From JBFWWP01 sp050246115 (GTDB taxonomy: Bacteria; Planctomycetota; UBA8108; UBA1146; JAJFFE01), in NCBI GenBank assembly GCA_050246115.1, contig JBFWWP010000001.1, positions 186,001 to 250,000 of the forward strand: a DNA stretch of 64,000 nt, written 5' to 3'. Numbering within the stretch: position 1 is the stretch's first letter; the number at the start of each line of letters is the position of its first letter. Below the pieces are notes generated by a model, which saw nothing but the letters and a program-made list of their open reading frames with translations, searched no databases and was not told the DNA's origin. This document shows positions 44,397 through 53,474 of the stretch, in pieces. Both the position numbers and the translations under genes were made by a program.

Positions 44397-45288
44397 TCCG
44401 GCGCTCGCCTATCTGGACCCCAAGGAGCTGTCCAAGATCGCTCGTTTGGAGATCCGTGCGAGGCTGATCATCGAGGGCTTCGTGTCGGGCCTCCACAAGA
44501 GTCCGTACCACGGCGCGAGCGTCGAGTTCGCCGAACACCGTGAGTACGTTCCCGGCGACGACATCCGTCACATCGACTGGAAGGTGTACGGCCGCTCCCA
44601 GCGGTACTACATCAAGGAGTACGAGGAAGAGACCAACCTTCGTACCGAAGTCCTGCTCGATGCGAGCGAGTCGATGACGTACAGCTCGCACGCGATGTCC
44701 AAGTTGGAGTACGGCCGTACGCTGGCTGCCGCGCTGGGGTTCTTGATTCTCAAACAGCGCGACGCCGTGGGCGCGACGGTCTTCGACAAAGACATTCGCG
44801 CGGCCGTACCGGCGTCGTCGAGTCCGAGCCATCTGCGGAACCTGGTTACGGTGCTGGCCGCCGAACCCGGAAAGGACGCGACCGATCTGGGGGAGGTCCT
44901 GGCTCGGGTGGCGAATCGTCTCTCGCGCAAGAGTCTCGTGGTCCTGATCAGCGACCTGTTCGACGACGTCGACAAGATCGATCGCGGCCTCAGTCAGCTT
45001 CGGCACTCCCGGCACGAGATCATGCTGTTTCACCTGATGGATCCGAACGAGATTCGCTTTCCGTTTCAACGCATGACGATGTTCGAAGGGTTGGAGGACT
45101 ATCCGGATCTGCTGGCGAATCCGAACAGCCTGCGGGACGCGTACCTCGAAGAGGTCGCAACCTATCTGAATCGGGTGAAGCGCCAGTGCCGCAACAACCG
45201 GATCGACTATGTGCACGTCGACACTTCTAAACGGTTCGATGTCGTGCTCACCGAGTTCCTGGCGCGCCGCGCAGGGTCGATTCGATGA
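44386..45288 (+). CDS. DUF58 domain protein (VWA-like, MoxR partner)
   Basis: 300 residues. The DUF58 signature is clear: EFAEHREYVPGDDIRHIDWKVYGRS at 48-71. It continues into a VWA-like fold with the MIDAS-type D92-x-S94-x-S96 (LLDASESMTY) and VVLISDLFDDVD. No membrane segment or signal peptide, so cytoplasmic. DUF58 proteins are almost always encoded beside MoxR and are thought to couple it to membrane VWA proteins. It overlaps moxR at its 5' end and the next gene as ATGATG/TGA at its 3' end, so the three are translationally coupled. Confidence 0.94.
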   Translation: MARDPALAYLDPKELSKIARLEIRARLIIEGFVSGLHKSPYHGASVEFAEHREYVPGDDIRHIDWKVYGRSQRYYIKEYEEETNLRTEVLLDASESMTYSSHAMSKLEYGRTLAAALGFLILKQRDAVGATVFDKDIRAAVPASSSPSHLRNLVTVLAAEPGKDATDLGEVLARVANRLSRKSLVVLISDLFDDVDKIDRGLSQLRHSRHEIMLFHLMDPNEIRFPFQRMTMFEGLEDYPDLLANPNSLRDAYLEEVATYLNRVKRQCRNNRIDYVHVDTSKRFDVVLTEFLARRAGSIR

Positions 45289-47540
45289 TGGGGGCGTTGG
45301 CCTGGCCGGTGCTGGCGGTTTCTTGGGTCAATCCGTCGCTACTTGGCTTCCTGTCCCTGACCGCCATTCCGATCATCATCTATCTCATCAATCGCCAGCG
45401 CTTTCAGCGCGTCCCGTGGGCGGCGATGGAGTTCCTGCTCGCGGCGATGCGCAAGAACCGTCGGCGGCTGCAGCTCGAGAACTTGCTGTTGCTGTTGCTC
45501 CGGATCCTGATCATCGCCCTGTTCGTTCTGGGCATGGCACGCCCGGTGTTCGAGTCTGGTGTGCCGGTCCTCGATACCTCGACGCGCAGCGAATTGCTCG
45601 TGCTGGATCGGTCTTTCAGCATGGGCTTTCTGGAGGGGAGTCGTTCGATTCTCTTTCAAGCGCGCGAGAGCGCGAAGGCTTTCGTGAAGTCGCTGAGCAA
45701 TCGCGACCGCATGGGACTCATCTTGGCCGGTGGGTTCCCGGAGGTCGTAGTCAACGACGCCCAGTTCTTGACTCAGGCCAAGGTCGAGGAGCTCATCGAG
45801 CAACTCGAAGCGGTCGAGTTGACCTACGAACCCTTGGACGTGGTTTTGACCCTACAGTCCGCCGCGCAGTGGATCGAGACTCAACGGCAGCGGGGGGCCG
45901 AGGGCACCTGGCAGGTTCGGCTCTACACCGATATGCAGGAGAAGGACTGGCTTGCGCCCGGGGATCCGGGGCTGGGGAGGGTTGCCGACCCGGCGATCGT
46001 CGACGCGTTGAATCGCTTGGGGCAAGCCGAAGCCCACCTGGTGGTGTATCCCATGGGATCGCCGCGGGCCCGCAACGTCAGCGTGGTCAGCGTCGACTGC
46101 ACGAGCCCGCTATTGACCGTGGATCTACCGACCAGTTTTCAAGTCAGCCTCGTCAATCGCTGCGGCGACCCGATGGCGGGACTCGAAGTGGAGTTCTCGG
46201 TGAACGGCGAGGTGCAGGGGTCGACGCAGGTGGCGCTCGAGCCCGACGGGCAGAAGCAGGTCACGTTTCCGTATGTTTTCCGCGAGCCCGGCGCGGCCCG
46301 AGTGTCGGCGCGCTTGCGGTCCGACGGCCTCGACGAAGACAACGTTTCCTACGCCGTGTTCGAGGTTCGGGAGTCGGTCAACGTTCGCATCGCAGACGGC
46401 ACGGCGGGAAGCCTGGTCGATGACACGGAAGGCTCGTGGCTGCGAGCCGCATTGACCATGCCGACTTCGGCCGGGAACCTTCGGCTCACTCCCTACGACG
46501 TGCAAGTGGTACCCGCGAAGGACCTCGCTTTGACGTCTCTTTCTGGAGTCGATGTCCTGGTGCTCGCCGACGTCCCGACCTTGAGTGCGCATGAATCCGA
46601 CGCCATCCAGGAGTTCCTCCAGCGCGGTGGCGGCGTGCTTACGTTCCTCGGCAGTTTGGTGGACCCGACCAGTTACGTCGAGAATGCATATCGTGACGGC
46701 CAAGGGTGGTTCCCCTACGCGCCGGAGCAGCAGCTGTTCGACGCGACGCGCCAGACCTACTTCAAGTGGCGTATCCTGCAGAAGGAGCACCCCGTGCTCC
46801 GCTACCTAGCGAGCGAACCGCGCGCGGGCCTCGAAGAGCTGCCGGTGCAGGGTTGGGTGCCGACGAGCACCGTTTTGCCCGAGGGCGCGGTGCTCATGGA
46901 GTTGTCGGACGCTCGCAAGAGCCCCGCGCTGGTCGAGAAGTTCGTCGGTTCTGGAACGGTGCTGACCCTACACGTCGGCGCGGGCCGCACCTTCAGCGAG
47001 TTCCCGGTGTGGCCAGCCTATCTGGTCTTCCTGCACGAGGCCCTGCCTTATCTCACGTCACGGGGTGAAGAGCGTCGGAACCTACGCGTCAAGGAGCCTT
47101 TCTCGGCGCGGATCGCGGCCGAGCGTTTCTCGTCGCGGGTTTTGCTGATCAACCCGGACGGCAGCGGTCACCCGGTGAACCTACGACCGGTCGTGGGTGA
47201 CTCGGGAGAGTTCGCGCTCGAGGTCGATCCGCGCGAGCGCCCAGGGATTTACGAAGTGAGATTCGGCGAGGCCGGAGCCGAAGCGTCGCGCTCCGAGTGG
47301 TTCGCGGTGAACGGTGACCCCGCCGAGGGGGACCTCCGGCGGGTTGCGACCGAGGAACTCAAGGACACCTATCCGGGGGCGCCCTTGTACTTCGTGGACG
47401 AAGCGCGCGCGGCGGCTGGCGATGAGCCGACGGCGCCCGAAGGGACCGGCGAGGCCTGGCGAAGCCTGTTTTGGTTGGTCGTTGCCCTGTTGGTGGCGGA
47501 GAGCACGCTGGCGCGGTTCTTCGGTCGCGGGAAGGTTTGA
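45285..47540 (+). CDS. BatA-type N-terminal/VWA membrane protein
   Basis: 751 residues. The BatA N-terminal module has two close membrane helices (about 18-35 and 66-85), with the family motif FLSLTAIPIIIYLINRQRFQRVPWAAMEFLLAA. A VWA domain follows with MIDAS D108-x-S110-x-S112 (VLDRSFSMGF). A long extracytoplasmic middle has Ig-like stretches, with a class I glutamine-amidotransferase-like portion around 430-580 (VDVLVLADVPTLSAHESDAIQEFLQRGGGVLTFLG). The C-terminal helix is SLFWLVVALLVAESTLARFF. Consistent with BatA/BatB-like components of MoxR systems, with the VWA outside the cytoplasm. It overlaps the DUF58 stop by 4 bp. Confidence 0.9.
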   Translation: MMGALAWPVLAVSWVNPSLLGFLSLTAIPIIIYLINRQRFQRVPWAAMEFLLAAMRKNRRRLQLENLLLLLLRILIIALFVLGMARPVFESGVPVLDTSTRSELLVLDRSFSMGFLEGSRSILFQARESAKAFVKSLSNRDRMGLILAGGFPEVVVNDAQFLTQAKVEELIEQLEAVELTYEPLDVVLTLQSAAQWIETQRQRGAEGTWQVRLYTDMQEKDWLAPGDPGLGRVADPAIVDALNRLGQAEAHLVVYPMGSPRARNVSVVSVDCTSPLLTVDLPTSFQVSLVNRCGDPMAGLEVEFSVNGEVQGSTQVALEPDGQKQVTFPYVFREPGAARVSARLRSDGLDEDNVSYAVFEVRESVNVRIADGTAGSLVDDTEGSWLRAALTMPTSAGNLRLTPYDVQVVPAKDLALTSLSGVDVLVLADVPTLSAHESDAIQEFLQRGGGVLTFLGSLVDPTSYVENAYRDGQGWFPYAPEQQLFDATRQTYFKWRILQKEHPVLRYLASEPRAGLEELPVQGWVPTSTVLPEGAVLMELSDARKSPALVEKFVGSGTVLTLHVGAGRTFSEFPVWPAYLVFLHEALPYLTSRGEERRNLRVKEPFSARIAAERFSSRVLLINPDGSGHPVNLRPVVGDSGEFALEVDPRERPGIYEVRFGEAGAEASRSEWFAVNGDPAEGDLRRVATEELKDTYPGAPLYFVDEARAAAGDEPTAPEGTGEAWRSLFWLVVALLVAESTLARFFGRGKV

Positions 47541-47626
47541 GCACGGACCCGAGACCGAGGTAGCGGTCGGATTGGGATGCGGGTGGGTCACGGGCCGTCG
47601 CGGCCGGACCCGCCGAAAGGAACGAG

Positions 47627-50041
47627 ATGCTGCTCGCGCTTCAAGAGGCCGTCACGGAGATTCAAGTCGACTGGCTGCACGCGCCAGCCGCCTGGGTCAT
47701 CACGCTGGTGATCGTGCCGGCAGTGGTGCTGTTCGCGTTCTGGGTCTACCAAGGCGAACGCGGCAACCTGAGCCTCGGGCGACGTGTGGTGCTCGGCGCA
47801 CTCCGCGTCCTCGTCGTGCTGGGCATTCTCGCGTTCTTGGCGGAGCCGATCCTGACCAAGACTCGCGTTCAGCGGGAGAACTCGTTCGTGCTGGTCGTGA
47901 TCGATGATTCCTATTCCATGGGGATCGTGGATCGCTATTCCGACGAGGCGTTTCTCTCGCAGTACGAGCAAGCACTCGGTGAACCCTTCGATCCGACCGC
48001 GACTCGCCTCCAGATCGTCCGCAAGATCTTGACCGACGAGCAGGTCGGCCTGATCGACAAGATCCGCCGCAAGGCGAACGTGCGCATCGTCGCCGGATCC
48101 GAAGGCTTGAAACAGATCGTCGACCTGCCGCGCCTGGAGGAAGGCGCATCGGGGGCTGGCGACCTGGCTGCATTGACCCTCGAACTGCGCGGCAAAGAGA
48201 CTCGGCTGGGAGACTCGATCTACGAAGCCGTCAACGACCTGCGTGGCGACATGATCGCCGGCGTCGTGCTTCTGAGCGATGGTCGCGACAATGGCGGCGT
48301 CCTGAGACCCGAGGAAGTGGCCGCCCGCTTCCAGCGGCGCGAGATTCCCATTCATACGGTCGGGGTGGGGAATCCCGACGAGCCCAGAGACATCCGCGTG
48401 TTCGGATTGACCCTCGCGGAGGTCGTGCTCAAGGACGACATCGTTCCGGTGGACTTCAACATCGTGAGCGAGGGCTTCGAGGGGCGCCGAGTCGAGGTGC
48501 GCTTGAAACTCGTGAACACCGAGACCGGGCGTCCGGAACGAGGTGAGAGCGACTTCGTGGCACTTCGCGGCAACGCCGAAGTGCAGACGGTACGCATGCA
48601 GTTCCGGCCGCTCCGGGAGGGCAAGTATCGCGCAACCGTCGAGGTGGAACTGCTCGAGGGTGAGATCTTCGAGGACAACAATCGTGTCGAGAAGCTCGTT
48701 ACGGTGCTGGCGCAGAAGATCAAGGTGCTCTACGTCGACAGTTCCCCGCGGTGGGAGTACCGATTCCTCACCTGGGCGCTGGTGCGCGACCCTACCATGG
48801 AGGCGCAGGTGCTGCTCACCAGCGCCGACTCGGAGTGGATTCCGGACTCGACCCCCGGCATCCCGCCCGTGTTCGAGTTTCCGAGGACCAAGGAAGAACT
48901 GTTCGCATACCACCTCGTCATCGTGGGTGACGTGGAGCCGAACGCTCTGACGCCGGAGCAGAAGGAGTGGCTGGTCGAGTTCGTGGACGACCTGGGGGGC
49001 GGCGTCGTTTTCATCGCCGGGCCGTGGTACCTGCCGCAGAAGTACCGAGGCGACACGCTCGAGAAGCTGTTCCCGGTCGAACTACAGGAACTCGAACCGT
49101 CGTTCTACGAAAACTCGGCGAAGGAGTTTCACGTCTTGTTGACCCCGGAGGGGCGTGAGCACCCGGTGATGCAGCTCGATCCGGACACCGAGCGCAACGT
49201 GCGAATGTGGCAGAGCAGCGCTCGCGCCGAGGAGACTCTCCCGGGGTTCTATTGGTACGCCAAGGTCAAGAAGTTGCGGCGCGGGGGAGTCGCCCTGGCC
49301 GTGCACGAGGACGATCCCGCGCTCAACTACGGGAATCGCCCCATCTTCGCCTACCAGTACCTGGGGCGCGGACGGACCTTCGTGTCGTTGGTGGATAGCA
49401 CGTGGCGCTGGCGGCGGTTCCGCGGCAATACCGTGTTCTACCGGTTCTGGGGGCAGGTCTTCCGGTTCGCGAGTGCCGGTCGCTTGCTCGGCAAGACCCA
49501 GCGCTTCGCGGTGAGCACCGATCAACGCGAGTACACGCTGGGCCAAGACGTGCGGGTCCTGGTGCGAGCCCTCGACCGCGAGTTCAAGCCGATGAAGGAA
49601 GCCGATCGACCGGTGTTCCTCGAACGCGTCGACCCGCCGCTGGCCGAGCGCAAGGAAGTCGTGGCGGTGCAGGTCGCTGCGCGCCCGGAGTACTACGAAA
49701 CGGTGGTCCCGGCGCTCGAACTGGGTGAGCACAAGGTGTGGATCGAGGACCGGGAGGAAGACGTTGCGTCGGCGAACTACCGGGTGGTCGTGCCACAGCT
49801 CGAGTACGCCGAGCCGCGTATGGACCGTCCTCGACTCAGGCAAATTGCGGAGCGTTCTGGCGGGTCCTATCATGAGGTGTACGAAGTAGGCCGCCTGGCG
49901 GATCGCATCGAGTCGGTCGAACGGCAGATTCCGATCTCCTCGGAACACCGGTCGTTGTGGGACTCGTGGTGGCTGTTGGTGTCGATCGCGGCGCTGTTGA
50001 CCTTGGAGTGGGTGTTGCGGAAGGTGTTTCGACTGCTGTGA
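47627..50041 (+). CDS. VWA and glutamine-amidotransferase-like membrane protein
   Basis: 804 residues from an ATG preceded by GAAAGGAACGAG. Two N-terminal helices (about 23-41 and 54-73) are followed by a VWA domain with MIDAS D93-x-S95-x-S97 (VVIDDSYSMG) and GVVLLSDGRDNGGV. An Ig-like segment comes next (VEVRLKLVNTETGRPE ... GKYRATVEVELLEGEIFEDNNRVEKLVTV). Then there is an amidotransferase-like fold around 360-620 (VLYVDSSPRWEYRFLTWAL; VIVGDVEPNALTPEQKEWLVEFVDDLGGGVVFIAGPW). C-terminal helix WWLLVSIAALLTLEWVLRKVF. It is the second VWA partner, similar in plan to the preceding protein but longer. Probably forms a membrane pair with it under MoxR/DUF58 control. Confidence 0.9.
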   Translation: MLLALQEAVTEIQVDWLHAPAAWVITLVIVPAVVLFAFWVYQGERGNLSLGRRVVLGALRVLVVLGILAFLAEPILTKTRVQRENSFVLVVIDDSYSMGIVDRYSDEAFLSQYEQALGEPFDPTATRLQIVRKILTDEQVGLIDKIRRKANVRIVAGSEGLKQIVDLPRLEEGASGAGDLAALTLELRGKETRLGDSIYEAVNDLRGDMIAGVVLLSDGRDNGGVLRPEEVAARFQRREIPIHTVGVGNPDEPRDIRVFGLTLAEVVLKDDIVPVDFNIVSEGFEGRRVEVRLKLVNTETGRPERGESDFVALRGNAEVQTVRMQFRPLREGKYRATVEVELLEGEIFEDNNRVEKLVTVLAQKIKVLYVDSSPRWEYRFLTWALVRDPTMEAQVLLTSADSEWIPDSTPGIPPVFEFPRTKEELFAYHLVIVGDVEPNALTPEQKEWLVEFVDDLGGGVVFIAGPWYLPQKYRGDTLEKLFPVELQELEPSFYENSAKEFHVLLTPEGREHPVMQLDPDTERNVRMWQSSARAEETLPGFYWYAKVKKLRRGGVALAVHEDDPALNYGNRPIFAYQYLGRGRTFVSLVDSTWRWRRFRGNTVFYRFWGQVFRFASAGRLLGKTQRFAVSTDQREYTLGQDVRVLVRALDREFKPMKEADRPVFLERVDPPLAERKEVVAVQVAARPEYYETVVPALELGEHKVWIEDREEDVASANYRVVVPQLEYAEPRMDRPRLRQIAERSGGSYHEVYEVGRLADRIESVERQIPISSEHRSLWDSWWLLVSIAALLTLEWVLRKVFRLL

Positions 50042-52227
50042 GCGTCCCAGGAGCGTATACCCCACGCGGTGGATCGACGTGGCGGAAGTGGGTCGTGGTG
50101 GCGTCGCTGGTTACGGTGACGCTCGCGCTGGCCCGCGGGTCCGCTACCGCTCAGTTGCGTGGCCCCAGGGCGGAAGGCGAGTCACGGACCGACGTTCGGG
50201 GGACCGTCATCAACGCGCGCGACGCAGAGACGGAAGACAAGCTGCACGAGGCGCGAGCACTCCTCGATGCTGGCAACGTCGACCGCGGGTTGGAGATTCT
50301 GCAAGCGGCCAACGAGGCGACGCTGGGACAGGGGTATGTGGTCGAGCGTCGTGGGTCGAACGCGAACGGCCTGGGCGCTCCAGTGTTCGAGTCTGCGACC
50401 GAGGCGATTCGGACGTTGCTGCGCAGTTACCCGGACACGGTCGACGACCAGGTGACTCCGAGCCGGATTCGGGAGCGGTACCGAGCCCAGTTCGAAGGCG
50501 CGGCGTCGGCGGTCTACGAGCGGGCCCGAGCCGCGGCCGACCTCGAGGAACTCACGCGGTGCTACCGACTCTACCCGCTCGCGCGCGTCGCGTTCGATTC
50601 CGCCCTCCTGGCCGGGGATCTCCATCTCGAGCGGGGTGACCTCGAGGGGGCCGAGTTGGCGTGGTCGACGATCGATCTCTCGGAGTTGACCGCCGCTGAC
50701 GATCCCCGCGCGCAGTGGGTCGCGCAACGCTGGTTGCTGCTGGCTTCGGTTGCGAATCGGGTGCAGTTGCACGCGCACTGGAGCGAGCGCTTGGCGTCGA
50801 TTCGGGGTGAGACACCGGCGGCCGAGCCCGGCTCGTTTCCGTTGCCGAGTCCGGGAGCTGTAGACGTCGCCGAGACGTCGGCGAAGCGGCCGCCACTGCC
50901 GTTTCGGCGTGGGGTGCTGGAGTGGCGCACCTTCGGTGCCTTCGACAGCGGCGTCCGAGCTGCGGCTCGGGGTGGGCAGGTTCCGTTCGTGCGGCAGGTC
51001 GGTCTGGGCCAGTCCATCTTCGCCGTCACGCTGGATCGCGAGTTGAAACTCTTCGATCTGGACACCGGCAAGCACGTCGACGAGGTGGCGTTTCCCAAGG
51101 TCCGCTCCCTGCTAGACCCGCACCAAGTCGAATTCTTCGCCGAGGGCGATCCCTGTGTCCGGCTGCAACCAGTCTTCGGCGAAGGGTTGATCGTGTCGAG
51201 CTACGTCGCTCGGGTCAACGAGCGTCGCCAGTACTTGGGCTACATCATCGAGGAACCGATCCCACGGCGAGCGCTCCTGGTCTGCCAGGACGACGGGGGA
51301 CGCTCGACGTTGTGGACGTCAGAGCAATCCGAGGACCCGGAGATCTCTTCGCTCAGCTTCAACTCGGTTCCGATCATTCGCGATGGACGGATCTACGCGT
51401 TGGGGTGGCGCGATGCTGGCTTCGTCGAGTCGCACCTCGTTTGCTTCGACGCCGTGGACGGCCGTGTGATCTGGTCGACCCAGTTGGTAGCGAACCAGGT
51501 CGAGCTGACCATGTTCGGCCAGATCAGCAGCGAACCCCTCATGGGTGGACTGCTCGTCGAACATGGAATCGTGTACGCGCTGACCAATCTCGGAGCCGTG
51601 GCGGCGGTGCGAGCGCGCGACGGTGAGCCCCTCTGGATCACGTGCTACCCGAGCGTCAAACCCGAAGCCGCGACGCAAGCGCAAGGATCTCGGGTTCGAC
51701 GCTACGCTTGGTCGTCGAGTCAGCTGGTCTCGTTTCCGGACCGCTTGGTCATGACTCCGCTCAACTCGATCGCCGCACTCGTCGTGTTGAAGGCGGACGG
51801 AACTCTGGTCGCGAGCCGGACGAGCCTGAGCGGCGGGCGTCGAACTCGCTACCTGGTGGGCCGGTTCGGCGACCATGCCGTGTTCACCGTCGGCGACACC
51901 GTGCGTCTCGCGCCCGGAACGGATCTCGAGCTCGACGGACAGCCGATCTACAAGCTGGACGCGGGCGAGGTCGAGGCGATGCCCGCCCTCGTGGAAGGCG
52001 GGCTCGTGTACTGCACGGACAAGGGACTCTACTTCCAGCCGTTGTTGGGGGCGCCAGGGGTCGCCGGTGCGGAACTCGTCTCGTTTCGCAAGGACGGCAG
52101 GTTCGACCTGTCGGGCGCGCGCGAGGCGGGCATGGTGACTGTGGCGGGCGAGGCCATATTGGTTGCGAACGCGCGACAAGTGGCATGCTATCGGGAAGCG
52201 CCCGTCGACGAGCAGGGGCCCCGATGA
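50038..52227 (+). CDS. Exported PQQ-like beta-propeller protein
   Basis: 729 residues from a GTG at 50038 that overlaps the previous stop as GTGA. The N-terminus is a signal peptide (RKWVVVASLVTVTLALARGSATAQ). Residues ~60-280 are helical and TPR-like (EDKLHEARALLDAGNVDRGLEILQAAN; AAADLEELTRCYRLYPLARVAFDSALLAGDLHLERGD). From ~300 on there are propeller blades of the PQQ-binding-like type (SIFAVTLDRELKLFDLDTGK; ESHLVCFDAVDGRVIWSTQL; GIVYALTNLGAVAAVRARDGEPLWI). No PQQ-ligand set or catalytic Asp/Glu pair is evident, so a BamB-like scaffold role is more likely than a dehydrogenase. Confidence 0.85.
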   Translation: MSVPGAYTPRGGSTWRKWVVVASLVTVTLALARGSATAQLRGPRAEGESRTDVRGTVINARDAETEDKLHEARALLDAGNVDRGLEILQAANEATLGQGYVVERRGSNANGLGAPVFESATEAIRTLLRSYPDTVDDQVTPSRIRERYRAQFEGAASAVYERARAAADLEELTRCYRLYPLARVAFDSALLAGDLHLERGDLEGAELAWSTIDLSELTAADDPRAQWVAQRWLLLASVANRVQLHAHWSERLASIRGETPAAEPGSFPLPSPGAVDVAETSAKRPPLPFRRGVLEWRTFGAFDSGVRAAARGGQVPFVRQVGLGQSIFAVTLDRELKLFDLDTGKHVDEVAFPKVRSLLDPHQVEFFAEGDPCVRLQPVFGEGLIVSSYVARVNERRQYLGYIIEEPIPRRALLVCQDDGGRSTLWTSEQSEDPEISSLSFNSVPIIRDGRIYALGWRDAGFVESHLVCFDAVDGRVIWSTQLVANQVELTMFGQISSEPLMGGLLVEHGIVYALTNLGAVAAVRARDGEPLWITCYPSVKPEAATQAQGSRVRRYAWSSSQLVSFPDRLVMTPLNSIAALVVLKADGTLVASRTSLSGGRRTRYLVGRFGDHAVFTVGDTVRLAPGTDLELDGQPIYKLDAGEVEAMPALVEGGLVYCTDKGLYFQPLLGAPGVAGAELVSFRKDGRFDLSGAREAGMVTVAGEAILVANARQVACYREAPVDEQGPR

Positions 52228-52253
52228 GTGCGAAACCGGAGAGAGGAGCCTGA
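52224..52253 (+). other. Nine-codon leader frame before the toroid gene
   Basis: ATG AGT GCG ... TGA encodes MSAKPERGA. Its ATG overlaps the propeller stop as ATGA, and its stop lies 2 bp before the next gene's ATG, with that gene's ribosome site (GAGAGGAG) inside it. It could couple translation of the two genes; it may also be chance. Confidence 0.3.
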
Positions 52254-52255
52254 TC

Positions 52256-53470
52256 ATGGACCGCTTCGAGCCCACCGTCGGGATGCCGCGAGAACCGAGG
52301 AAGCCGAGTTCGTCAGGCGGAGCATTCCCGCGTGCTCTCGTTGGCCCGGGAGTCTGCCGGGCCCCTGGTGCGGGGGACTTGCCCACCGGTCGCCGTTCAT
52401 CCAAGCGGCAGCTGCTGGCTTGGGTGGTGGGCGCCCTGGTGACGACCGGAGCCGTGATGCCGCTCTCGGCGCAGTCTGAAGTCCGACTCGCGCGCATCGA
52501 AGCGGAGACCAAGCTTGGGGTCCGCAGGGGGCTCGACTACCTGGCCCGACGGCAGAATCGGGACGGCTCGTGGACGGAGAAGATCGGTCGCAAAGTGCAC
52601 GACCGTTACGAAGGCGAACTTGGCGAGCACGTTGGGGTCACGGCGTTGGCGTGCATGGCGTTCCTCGCGCACGGCGATCAGCCCGGTCGTGGCACGTACG
52701 GCACCCACATCGACTTGGGATTGGACTTCATCCTTCAATCCGTCGAGTCCAACGGCTTCATCGTGGCGAATCGCTCTCGCATGTACAGCCACGCGTTCGC
52801 GACGTTGTTCCTGGCCGAGGTCTATGGCATGACCGGTCGCGACGATGTCCGCAAGAAGCTCAAGTTGGCTGCGAACCTGATCGTACAAGCCCAGAACTCC
52901 GCCGGGGGTTGGCGCTATCAGCCGGGCGCTACCGACTCGGACATGTCGATTACGGTTTGTCAGGTGATGGCTTTGAGAGCGGCCAAGAACGCGGGGATCC
53001 ACGTCCCAAAGGAGACGATCGACGGCGCGATCGCGTACGTGAAAGCCTCGTACGTGTCCACCGGCGCCTATCTCTACCAGCACGAAGTCGACACCAACGG
53101 GCGACGGCAGCGGTCGCGAACGTCGTTTCCGCTCACCGCGGCGGGCGTGACCGCGCTCTACGGCGCTGGCGAGTACGAGGGCGAGTACATCCGCAACGGT
53201 CTGGCGTACATGCAATTCAGCCGTTTCAACAAGGGCCAGGCCCGGAACAGTTTCGACTACTACTACGGGATGTACTACGGGACCCAAGCGGCGTTCCAGG
53301 CTGGCGGCGACTACTGGAACGAGTGGTACCTTTCCGTCTGGCCCGACATCCTCGCGCTCCAGGGTCGCGATGGCGCGTGGACCGACCTGGTGGGCTCCAA
53401 CTACGCAACGGCGATGGCCTGCGTCATTCTACAGATCCCGTACCAGTACTTGCCGATCTTCGAGAGGTAG
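52256..53470 (+). CDS. Exported alpha/alpha-toroid protein (prenyltransferase/squalene oxidase repeat), paralogue 1
   Basis: 404 residues from an ATG with GAGAGGAG seven bases before. A basic, Pro-rich 50-residue leader precedes a hydrophobic segment (QLLAWVVGALVTTGAVMPLSAQ), so it is probably exported. The rest is the squalene-cyclase-type alpha/alpha toroid: GVRRGLDYLARRQNRDGSW, LGLDFILQS, LIVQAQNSAGGWRYQPGATDSDMSIT, IRNGLAYMQFSR, and the end YLPIFER. The QW-like motifs are kept, but the cyclase DxDD acid motif is not seen, so it is probably a binding or structural toroid. A paralogue with the same ending is at 60058-61347. Confidence 0.87.
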   Translation: MDRFEPTVGMPREPRKPSSSGGAFPRALVGPGVCRAPGAGDLPTGRRSSKRQLLAWVVGALVTTGAVMPLSAQSEVRLARIEAETKLGVRRGLDYLARRQNRDGSWTEKIGRKVHDRYEGELGEHVGVTALACMAFLAHGDQPGRGTYGTHIDLGLDFILQSVESNGFIVANRSRMYSHAFATLFLAEVYGMTGRDDVRKKLKLAANLIVQAQNSAGGWRYQPGATDSDMSITVCQVMALRAAKNAGIHVPKETIDGAIAYVKASYVSTGAYLYQHEVDTNGRRQRSRTSFPLTAAGVTALYGAGEYEGEYIRNGLAYMQFSRFNKGQARNSFDYYYGMYYGTQAAFQAGGDYWNEWYLSVWPDILALQGRDGAWTDLVGSNYATAMACVILQIPYQYLPIFER

Positions 53471-53474
53471 AGTC